A stretch of DNA of 12,461 nucleotides from Brevundimonas sp. UBA4609. GTDB taxonomy: Bacteria > Pseudomonadota > Alphaproteobacteria > Caulobacterales > Caulobacteraceae. The DNA is taken from contig DGIZ01000097.1 in assembly GCA_002386585.1 (NCBI GenBank), positions 1 through 12,461 of the forward strand, written 5' to 3'. The position numbers were made by a program, and so were the translations under genes. Shown piece after piece: positions 7,037 through 12,461 of this stretch (within the stretch, counting starts at the first letter, position 1; each line of letters opens with the position of its first letter). The notes beneath the pieces are model-generated. The model did not search any database and was not told the origin of the DNA. It saw only the letters and a program-made list of their open reading frames with translations.

Positions 7037-7495
7037 TCACTTCACCTCGATGACAGCGTCGATCTCGACGGCGAAGCCGAGCGGCAACTTGTAGACGCCG
7101 ACGGCCGAGCGCGAGTGCTTGCCCGCGTCGCCGAAGACCTGGACCATCAGGTCCGAGCAGCCGTTGATGACAGCGGGAATGGCCTCGAAGTCCGGTCCGG
7201 CCTGGACGAAGCCGCCCAGCTTGACGATGCGGACCACGCGATCCAGGTCGCCGTCGACGGCGGCGTTGATCTGGGCCAGCAGGTTGATCCCGCACAGGCG
7301 GGCGGCCTCGGCGGCCTGCTCCGGGGTCACGTCCACGCCGACGGTGCCCTTGACGCCGCCGCTGGCGTCGTTCGACAGCTGGCCCGAGATGAAGATCTGC
7401 TCGCCCGAGCGGACGTAGGAGACATAGCTGGCGACCGGCTTGGCGGGCTCGGGCAGGGTGATGCCGAGTTCAGCGATGCGGGCGTGAATGCTCAT
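7037..7495 (-). CDS. RidA-family (YjgF/YER057c/UK114) protein
   Basis: A 152-residue protein of the Rid family, whose best-known members form trimers and hydrolyse reactive enamine/imine intermediates such as 2-aminoacrylate. It is longer than canonical RidA (about 128 residues) and resembles the roughly 150-residue subgroup that begins with LGITLPEPAKPVASYV. The conserved substrate-binding arginine of RidA appears to be present as R129 (HSRSAVG), and an acidic residue near the C-terminus as E144 (VEIDAVIEV). IFISGQLS (35-42) matches the usual 'sGq' strand. Because subgroups differ in activity, the 2-aminoacrylate reaction is likely but not certain. ATG 7495 is preceded by GGAG at eight bases. 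The gene starts 54 bases after dinB on the same strand, so co-transcription is plausible; the repeat element follows it. Confidence 0.92.
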   Translation of the reverse strand: MSIHARIAELGITLPEPAKPVASYVSYVRSGEQIFISGQLSNDASGGVKGTVGVDVTPEQAAEAARLCGINLLAQINAAVDGDLDRVVRIVKLGGFVQAGPDFEAIPAVINGCSDLMVQVFGDAGKHSRSAVGVYKLPLGFAVEIDAVIEVK

Positions 7496-7549
7496 GGGGC
7501 GACTCCGTATGAAAGTGTGGAGGGGGTTTAGCGCGGCGCGGCGGCCGCG

Positions 7550-8824
7550 TCATCCGGGGCGTTCACCGGGGCGCTTCAGCGCGCGCCCGGCGACGACGGC
7601 GGCGGCCCCGAACTTGTCGCGCAGGGCGTCGATGGCCGTCTCGGTCTTCAGGGCGCGGGTTTCGCTCGTAGCGAACAGGCCGGCCGGGGCGTCCTGGGCG
7701 TCGGCGATGTCGGCCATGCCGATGCCGATCAGCCTGTAGGGTACGCCGATTTCGGGTTTCAGCAGTTCGCGACCGGCGGCGAACAGGGCGCGCGCCGTCT
7801 GCACCGGCTCGGCCAGGGTGACGCGGCGGGTGACGATCTTGAAGTCGGTCTTGCGCAGCTTCAGCACCACGACGCGGCTGGCGACACCGTCGCGTCGCGC
7901 CTTGGACGCCAGCTTTTCGCACAGGGGCCACAGCTCGGCCTCCAGCGCGTCGGCCGTGGTCAGATCGTCGTTGAAGGTGGTCTCGGCGCTCATGCCGCGT
8001 CGGTCGTGATCCGGGTTCACCGGGCGGCTGTCGCGCGCGTGGCTGAGGTCATGCAGGCGCAGGCCCGTCTCGCCATAGCGCCGGATCAGATCCTTCACCT
8101 CGGCGGCGGCCAGGTCGCCGATCGTTGCGAAGCCGTCCGAGCGCAGGGTGCGGCCGAACACCGGCCCGACGCCGGGCAGGGCGGTCACGGGGCGCGGCGC
8201 CAGCAGGCCTTGCGCCTCTGCCGCGCCGATGATCGAAAAGCCGCGCGGCTTGTCCAGCTCCGACGCGATCTTGGCCAGAAAGCGATTGGGCGCCAGGCCG
8301 ATGGAGACGGTCAGCCCGGTCTCGTCCTCGATCCATTTCTGCAGACGCGCCAGTTGGAAGGCCGGCGGTCCGCCGTTCAGCCGCTCGGTGCCCTTCAGGT
8401 CGATCCAGGCCTCGTCCAGCGACAGGGTCTGAACCAGCGGCGTCAGCTGTTCCAACGCGCCGAAGATACGATGGCTCTCGGCTCTGTACTTGCTGAAGTC
8501 CGGCTTGATGACGACCGCGTCGGGGCAGGCTTTCAGCGCCTTGAACATCGGCATGGCCGAGCCGACGCCGTACAGCCGCGCCACATAGCAGGCGGTGGAG
8601 ACGACGCCGCGCTTGCCGCCGCCGACGATCACGGGCTTGTCGCGCAGTTCGGGTCGATCGCGCTTCTCGACCGAGGCATAGAAGGCGTCGCAGTCCAGGT
8701 GGGCGATGTGCAGGTCGCTCAGTTCGTCACGGACGATCACCCGGCGCGAGGCGCACGACGGGCACCGCGCGACCTTGCGGTCGCCGGTCCACAGGCAGTC
8801 GCGACAGAGGGCCGTAAGGGCCAC
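7550..8824 (-). CDS. dinB: DNA polymerase IV (Y-family, DinB) with N-terminal zinc-ribbon-like module
   Basis: A translesion DNA polymerase that copies past damaged bases with low fidelity. I chose GTG 8824 (424 residues) because GGAG lies seven bases upstream; GTG 8851 is in frame but has no ribosome site. Numbered from 8824: a CxxC...CxxC pair (C7, C10, C21, C24) forms a likely zinc site before the polymerase. The catalytic acids are D44 (HLDCDAFYASVE) and D137-E138 (SLDEAWID), and Y49 is in the steric-gate position. The palm and fingers continue through CYVARLYGVGSAMP; the helix-hairpin-helix thumb is ALPGVGPVFGRTL; and the little-finger domain includes RRGMSAETTF. The N-terminal cysteine module is absent from E. 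coli DinB but, as I recall, is common in alphaproteobacterial DinB. No QL[SD]LF clamp motif is visible at the C-terminus, and no clear SOS box (GTTC-N7-GTTC) upstream. First gene of a probable dinB-ridA unit. Confidence 0.95.
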   Translation of the reverse strand: MALTALCRDCLWTGDRKVARCPSCASRRVIVRDELSDLHIAHLDCDAFYASVEKRDRPELRDKPVIVGGGKRGVVSTACYVARLYGVGSAMPMFKALKACPDAVVIKPDFSKYRAESHRIFGALEQLTPLVQTLSLDEAWIDLKGTERLNGGPPAFQLARLQKWIEDETGLTVSIGLAPNRFLAKIASELDKPRGFSIIGAAEAQGLLAPRPVTALPGVGPVFGRTLRSDGFATIGDLAAAEVKDLIRRYGETGLRLHDLSHARDSRPVNPDHDRRGMSAETTFNDDLTTADALEAELWPLCEKLASKARRDGVASRVVVLKLRKTDFKIVTRRVTLAEPVQTARALFAAGRELLKPEIGVPYRLIGIGMADIADAQDAPAGLFATSETRALKTETAIDALRDKFGAAAVVAGRALKRPGERPG

Positions 8825-8829
8825 GCAGG

Positions 8830-8835
8830 AACTCC
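8830..8835 (-). promoter_or_regulatory. Ribosome binding site that favours the dinB start at 8824
   Basis: On the minus strand, GAGGAAACGGAG lies just before GTG 8824, with GGAG seven bases from the start. The alternative GTG 8851 has no purine-rich stretch in the preceding 20 bases. Confidence 0.6.
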
Positions 8836-8846
8836 GTTTCCTCAGC

Positions 8847-8861
8847 TTCACGTCAACTTAA
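8847..8861 (+). promoter_or_regulatory. CtrA-like box in the dinB-divK intergenic region
   Basis: TTCA, seven bases, TTAA (then G) differs from the CtrA full-site consensus TTAA-N7-TTAA at one base. It lies 86 bases before the divK start. In Caulobacter divK is a CtrA-activated gene, so the position makes sense. A single near-match in a short region is weak evidence by itself. Confidence 0.4.
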
Positions 8862-8947
8862 GACTGACGCGGCCACAGTGCACCCAAGAAGGCGTAACAG
8901 CCCGACGCGAAAGCGGATGAACAAGAGGCGCAACGGCCGGGTGGCGG

Positions 8948-9325
8948 ATGTCCAAGAAGGTCCTCATAGTCGAGGATAACGAGCTGAACATGAAGCTTTT
9001 TCATGATCTGCTCGATTCCCAGGGGTATGAAGTGCTGCAGACCCGCGAAGGACTGCAGGCGCTGGCGATTGCGCGCGAACACCGCCCCGACCTGATCCTG
9101 ATGGACATCCAGTTGCCGGAGATCTCGGGCCTTGAAGTCACCAAATGGCTCAAGGACGACGAAGAGCTGAACCATATCCCCGTCATCGCCGTTACAGCCT
9201 TCGCCATGAAGGGTGATGAGGAGCGGATTCGCCAGGGGGGCTGCGAAGCCTACATCTCCAAGCCGATCTCGGTCATCTCCTTCCTGGAGACGGTGCGCAG
9301 GCACCTTGGTCAGGGGGCGGCATGA
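8948..9325 (+). CDS. divK: DivK, single-domain cell-cycle response regulator
   Basis: An essential single-domain response regulator that, in Caulobacter, is phosphorylated by DivJ and dephosphorylated by PleC at the poles and acts through DivL and CckA to lower CtrA activity. The 125 residues form a complete receiver domain: acidic pocket E9-D10, phosphoacceptor D53 ([18 protein letters not shown]), T83 and K105 (SKPIS). The sequence from [20 protein letters not shown] onward is of DivK type rather than a general CheY. ATG 8948 has a modest upstream GGGTGG. The gene overlaps pleD by four bases (ATGA), so translation is probably coupled. It is divergent from dinB, and a CtrA-like box lies between them. 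Confidence 0.96.
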   Translation: MSKKVLIVEDNELNMKLFHDLLDSQGYEVLQTREGLQALAIAREHRPDLILMDIQLPEISGLEVTKWLKDDEELNHIPVIAVTAFAMKGDEERIRQGGCEAYISKPISVISFLETVRRHLGQGAA

Positions 9326-10683
9326 GTGCGCGGATTCTGGTGGTTGACGACGTCGAGGCAAACGTCCGGCTGCTCGAAGCCAAGCTGACTCTCGAATACT
9401 ACGACGTCCTGACCTGCCATGACGGCGCGACGGCCATCACCCTGGCGGGCGCCGAACAGCCGGACCTGATCCTGCTGGACGTGATGATGCCGGGCATGGA
9501 CGGCTTCGAGGCCTGTCGTCGGATCAAGGCCGAGGCGGAGACGCGCCACATTCCGGTGGTGCTGGTGACGGCGCTGGACGGCCGGCATGATCGCATCAAG
9601 GGGCTGGACGCCGGCGCCGACGACTTCCTGTCCAAGCCGCTGGACGATGTGATCCTGATGGCGCGGGTCCGCAGCCTGACCCGCCTGAAGATGGTCATGG
9701 ACGAGCTGCGCGAGCGCGAGGAAAGCGGTCGCCGGGTCGGCGTCGACACCGGCGGCGTGGCGCGGCTCAAGGGGTCGGGCGGGCGCGTTCTGATCGTCGA
9801 CGACAACACGCTTCAGGCTCAGGTGATGGCGCAGGAGCTGTCGCTGGAGCATCGCCCCATGATCGAGCCGTCGCTCGAGGCGGCGCTGGAGACAGCGCGC
9901 GGTCCGGTCGACCTGGTGATCGTCAATGTGACGTCCGAACGGTTCGACGGCCTGCGGCTGATCGCGCAGCTTCGGTCCAAGGAGCCGACGCGTCGACTGC
10001 CCATCCTGGCCTTGGTGGACACCCAGGACCGGGCGCGTCTGCTCAAGGCGCTTGAACTGGGCGCGCATGACATCCTGACCCGCCCCGTCGATCCCGAGGA
10101 ATTGGCCGCGAGAGTGCGCACCCAGGTGCGGCGCAAACGCTATGGCGACTTCCTGCGCCAGAAGCTGGACCACAGCCTGGAGATGGCGGTCACCGACCCG
10201 CTGACGGGCCTGCACAACCGACGCTACATGAACGGGCAACTGGACGCCCTGGTGGCGCGCGCCAATCGCGGCGGCGATCCGGTGGCGGTGCTGGTGCTGG
10301 ACATCGATCACTTCAAGGCGGTCAACGACAGCCTGGGCCACGACGCGGGCGACGAGGTGCTGCGCGAATTTTCGGTGCGGCTGGCGACCAATGTGCGGGC
10401 TGTGGACCTGCCGTGCCGGTTCGGCGGCGAGGAGTTCGTCGTGGTCATGCCCGGCACGACGCTGGAAGACGCCCATCGCATCGCCGAGCGAATCCGTCGC
10501 GACGTCGGCGCCTCGCCCTTCCGCATCCTGGGCGGCGAACCGCTGAGCATCACCGTTTCGGTCGGCGTGGCGGCGAGCAGGGGCGCGGACGACACGCCGG
10601 CCTCCCTGCTGAAGCGCGCCGACGAGGGCGTCTATGAGGCCAAGAAGGCCGGTCGCAATCGGGTGGTGGCGCGCGCGGCCTGA
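9322..10683 (+). CDS. pleD: PleD, diguanylate cyclase response regulator
   Basis: Makes the second messenger c-di-GMP from two GTP. In Caulobacter its phosphorylated dimer sits at the stalked pole and drives loss of the flagellum and stalk growth. The 453 residues have the known order REC1 - REC2 - GGDEF. REC1 is complete, with D9-D10, phosphoacceptor D53, T83 and K105. REC2 (about 155-285) keeps VDD near 159-161, but the phosphoacceptor position is N202 ([12 protein letters not shown]), so it is an adaptor. The cyclase domain starts near [14 protein letters not shown]. Its active-site loop is GGEEF (368-372), and the product-inhibition site RAVD spans R359-D362; R390 of the secondary site is also present. 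All three positions agree with the Caulobacter numbering I recall. It is the second gene of the divK-pleD operon and ends at a terminator shared with rpmG. Confidence 0.97.
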   Translation: MSARILVVDDVEANVRLLEAKLTLEYYDVLTCHDGATAITLAGAEQPDLILLDVMMPGMDGFEACRRIKAEAETRHIPVVLVTALDGRHDRIKGLDAGADDFLSKPLDDVILMARVRSLTRLKMVMDELREREESGRRVGVDTGGVARLKGSGGRVLIVDDNTLQAQVMAQELSLEHRPMIEPSLEAALETARGPVDLVIVNVTSERFDGLRLIAQLRSKEPTRRLPILALVDTQDRARLLKALELGAHDILTRPVDPEELAARVRTQVRRKRYGDFLRQKLDHSLEMAVTDPLTGLHNRRYMNGQLDALVARANRGGDPVAVLVLDIDHFKAVNDSLGHDAGDEVLREFSVRLATNVRAVDLPCRFGGEEFVVVMPGTTLEDAHRIAERIRRDVGASPFRILGGEPLSITVSVGVAASRGADDTPASLLKRADEGVYEAKKAGRNRVVARAA

Positions 10684-10711
10684 CGGCCTCGGCCTTATAT
10701 GGCGGACAACG

Positions 10712-10743
10712 AAAAACGCCCGGTCCTGCGACCGGGCGTTTCG
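10712..10743. terminator. Bidirectional terminator between pleD and rpmG
   Basis: A perfect 12-bp stem pairs 10714-10725 with 10730-10741 (loop CTGC). On the minus strand the stem runs into five T (complement of 10712-10716), which suits rpmG. On the plus strand only three T follow, a weaker signal for pleD. It lies between the two convergent stop codons. Confidence 0.85.
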
Positions 10744-10776
10744 AGTCTTGCAGATTCAAGCGGGGGGGCTGAGCCC

Positions 10777-10944
<168 letters not shown>

Positions 10945-10992
10945 CGGAATTACCTCTGCGACGGCGAAAGCCGCTTGAAATAAGAGGCGCGG

Positions 10993-11020
10993 AACATACT
11001 CAGGACAGGCTCAAAGTCAA
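10993..11020 (-). promoter_or_regulatory. Promoter of rpmG
   Basis: On the minus strand, TTGACT (11020-11015), a 16-base spacer and TATGTT (10998-10993) form a good housekeeping promoter. Transcription would start near 10986, giving a leader of about 40 bases that contains the rpmG ribosome site. Confidence 0.65.
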
Positions 11021-11036
11021 CGGTTTCGATGTCGCG

Positions 11037-11064
11037 TTGAGCGAGGCCGCGAGAGCGGTAGTAT
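11037..11064 (+). promoter_or_regulatory. Promoter of the lipoprotein gene, predicting a leaderless mRNA
   Basis: TTGAGC (11037-11042), a 16-base spacer and TAGTAT (11059-11064) form a housekeeping-type promoter. The ATG lies at 11071, about where transcription would begin. No Shine-Dalgarno sequence is seen before this ATG, which agrees with a leaderless message. It is back to back with the rpmG promoter, 16 bases apart. Confidence 0.5.
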
Positions 11065-11070
11065 TTCGCC

Positions 11071-11685
11071 ATGAAAACGCCCCACTTCAAGCCCGCCCAC
11101 GCCCTGTCCGCCGCTGTCATCGCCGCCGGACTGGCGCTTTCCGCCTGCTCCTCCGAGCCCGCCGCGCCAGCTGCGGCGCCGGTCGAAGCTCCTGCCACGG
11201 CCCAGGACGCCTTCTTCGCCAATCTGACCGAGCTGTGCGGCCAGCGATTCGAGGGCAAGGTCGTCACGACCGAGGCCGCCGACTCGGATTTCGCCGGCAA
11301 GCGCCTGCTGATGCATGTCCGCGACTGCTCGGCGGACGAGATTCGCATTCCCTTCTGGGTCGGCGAGGACCGTTCGCGCACCTGGGTCGTGACCCGCACC
11401 GAGTCGGGCCTGCGCCTGAAGCATGATCACCGCCAGCCGGATGGCAAGACGGACCCGCTGCACTGGTACGGCGGCGATACGGCGAACGAAGGCACGGCCG
11501 AGCGTCAGGAATTCCCGGTCGATCAGGAATCCATCGACCTGTTCAACGCCAACGACGCCTCGGTCTCGACGACCAACGTCTGGGCCATGGAGATCCATCC
11601 CCAAAAGACCTTCAGCTATGAGCTGCGTCGGCCGAACCGCCATTTCCAGGTCGATTTCGATCTGACCAAGCCGGTCGCCGAATAA
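11071..11685 (+). CDS. Lipoprotein of unknown function
   Basis: A 204-residue protein that I do not recognise. The first 25 residues are a lipoprotein signal: basic and polar start, hydrophobic AAVIAAGLALSAC, and a lipobox LSAC with the lipidated cysteine C26. An alanine/proline-rich tether (about 28-44) follows. The globular part has two cysteines (C56 in ELCGQRF and C85 in VRDCSADE) that could form a disulfide in the periplasm. It also has a motif-like DHRQPDGKTDPLHWYGGDTANEGT and a mixed strand pattern up to VDFDLTKPVAE. S27 after the lipidated cysteine gives no inner-membrane retention signal of the E. coli kind, so outer-membrane placement is likely. It has its own promoter and is convergent with the NUDIX gene, 18 bases apart, with no hairpin between. 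Confidence 0.82.
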   Translation: MKTPHFKPAHALSAAVIAAGLALSACSSEPAAPAAAPVEAPATAQDAFFANLTELCGQRFEGKVVTTEAADSDFAGKRLLMHVRDCSADEIRIPFWVGEDRSRTWVVTRTESGLRLKHDHRQPDGKTDPLHWYGGDTANEGTAERQEFPVDQESIDLFNANDASVSTTNVWAMEIHPQKTFSYELRRPNRHFQVDFDLTKPVAE

Positions 11686-11703
11686 GACGACGAGGCCGCC
11701 GCG

Positions 11704-12411
11704 TCAGTCCTGATGGTCGATGACGTGGCGGCCGCGCACCATGTGCACGAAGGGCAGGGGGCGCTGCGGCGTCTCCAGCCGCTCGGCGACCTCGCCCAGC
11801 ACGAAGCGGGTGATGGCGGGCAGATCCAGCCCTTGCGCCTCTTCCAGCGGAATCCAGGCGATCTCGTCCAGTTCGCCTGAGCCTTCGATTCGGTCGGGAT
11901 CGCGCAGGGCCTCGACCGGAGCCATGAAGAAGCGGGCGTCGAAACGGCGCGTGCGGCCCGGGGGCGTGATGGCGCGCGCCACATAGGACAGGACCGACAG
12001 GTTGGGCAGGGCGCCCGCCTGACGATATTCCCGCCACGGTCCGGCGACCGAGGCGGTTGGCGCGACGCGGCCCAGGATCAGCCCGGTCTCCTCAAAGGTC
12101 TCGCGCACGGCGGCCAGGGCCAGGGCGCGGGCGCGGCGAGCCGGCATCTCCGCCTCCAGCCGCCGCGCGACGTCAGGCGACAGGGCGCCGTTCGAGGCGG
12201 CGGTGAAGTCGCTGCGTTCGATACGGCCGCCGGGGAACACCCATTTCGAGGCCATGAAGACATGGCCGGGCGCGCGGCGGCCCATCAGCACCTCGGGACG
12301 TTTTTCGCCGCGGGTCAGGATCAGGGTGGCGGCGTCCTTGGGGCGCTGGGCTCCGCCTACACGCGGCGCGTCGGCCAGATCCTGGGCCGCGTCGAAGGGG
12401 CGGGGGTTCAT
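11704..12411 (-). CDS. NUDIX hydrolase (NUDT19-like, extended NUDIX box)
   Basis: A 235-residue cytoplasmic hydrolase that should cleave a nucleoside diphosphate linked to another group, with Mg2+ or Mn2+. The NUDIX signature is split: FPGGRIE at 59-65, then an insertion of some 35 residues (SDFTAASNGALSPDV...), then AAVRETFEETGLIL with R103, E104, E107, E108 and G110. The metal-binding half, REx2EExG, is intact. The long insertion between the glycines and REx2EE is typical of the NUDT7/NUDT19 group, whose known members act on CoA derivatives; applying that substrate here is only a suggestion. After the box come an FDARFFMA strand and ELDEIAWIPLEEA, common in this group. ATG 12411 has GCAGGAG eight bases upstream. 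A copy of the dispersed repeat lies just before it. Confidence 0.9.
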   Translation of the reverse strand: MNPRPFDAAQDLADAPRVGGAQRPKDAATLILTRGEKRPEVLMGRRAPGHVFMASKWVFPGGRIERSDFTAASNGALSPDVARRLEAEMPARRARALALAAVRETFEETGLILGRVAPTASVAGPWREYRQAGALPNLSVLSYVARAITPPGRTRRFDARFFMAPVEALRDPDRIEGSGELDEIAWIPLEEAQGLDLPAITRFVLGEVAERLETPQRPLPFVHMVRGRHVIDHQD

Positions 12412-12427
12412 CGCAAAAACTCCTGCC

Positions 12428-12461
12428 TTCTCCCCATCGGGGGAGAAGGTGGCTCGCGGAG
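12428..12461. repeat. Dispersed palindromic element, copy 2, cut by the window edge
   Basis: CCTTCTCCCC, a short loop and GGGGAGAAGG (12428-12451) are followed by TGGCTCGCGGAG. This matches the right half of copy 1 (7020 down to 6987) read in the opposite direction, with small differences in the hairpin loop. The rest of the element lies outside the window. As with copy 1, it lies just 5' of a minus-strand start codon. Confidence 0.85.

Noticed and set aside
8825..8947. SOS (LexA) box for dinB
   Set aside because: I looked for GTTC-N7-GTTC and GAAC-N7-GAAC on both strands. Only partial matches occur (for example GAAC-N7-GCAA near 8920), so I do not report one.
11686..11703. Terminator between the convergent lipoprotein and NUDIX genes
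   Set aside because: The 18-base gap holds no stem-loop with a T tract; no signal can be supported.

Overview
The window is GC-rich alphaproteobacterial chromosome, almost certainly Caulobacteraceae and most like Brevundimonas or a close Caulobacter relative. The main evidence is a divK-pleD pair whose proteins carry Caulobacter-type landmarks at the expected positions: DivK D53, and PleD D53, R359-x-x-D362 and GGEEF 368-372. Further support comes from a ClpS-ClpA pair of alphaproteobacterial type, a DinB with an N-terminal CxxC/CxxC module, and a dispersed CCTTCTCCCC palindromic repeat. This is mostly conserved core-genome content. I see no prophage, integrase, transposase, CRISPR array, tRNA or rRNA.

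Layout, left to right. Positions 1-1112 (-) hold the 5' part of a D-Ala-D-Ala carboxypeptidase that runs off the left edge. A divergent intergenic region carries a perfect 15-bp palindrome in front of a phasin gene (1377-1847, +), which ends in a strong terminator. A secreted NTF2-like protein (1904-2443, -) is followed by divergent clpS-clpA (2584-5229, +) and a second strong terminator. Next come a CsbD-like membrane-anchored stress protein (5309-5614, -) and a likely minus-strand transcription unit dinB > ridA > FemAB-like acyltransferase (8824 down to 5716). A 150-bp inverted repeat is inserted between ridA and the acyltransferase. Divergent from dinB is the divK-pleD operon (8948-10683, +), with a 4-base overlap. 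It shares a hairpin terminator with the convergent rpmG (L33). Divergent from rpmG is a small lipoprotein gene of unknown function (11071-11685, +). A NUDIX hydrolase (11704-12411, -) closes the window, with a second copy of the dispersed repeat just upstream of its start and cut by the right edge.

How the genes fit together. ClpS and ClpA form the N-degron and ClpAP unfolding machinery. DivK and PleD are the cell-cycle response regulator and the c-di-GMP synthase of the swarmer-to-stalked transition, so a proteolysis locus and a cell-cycle signalling locus lie within about 6 kb. The phasin and its candidate PhaR operator point to polyhydroxyalkanoate storage.

The most interesting material is regulatory: a candidate PhaR operator, a CtrA-like half-matched box between dinB and divK, a GGAAC-type stress promoter before the CsbD-like gene, back-to-back promoters between rpmG and the lipoprotein gene with a possible leaderless mRNA, and a repeat hairpin that contains the ribosome binding site of the gene downstream of it. 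I found no convincing undescribed multi-gene system.
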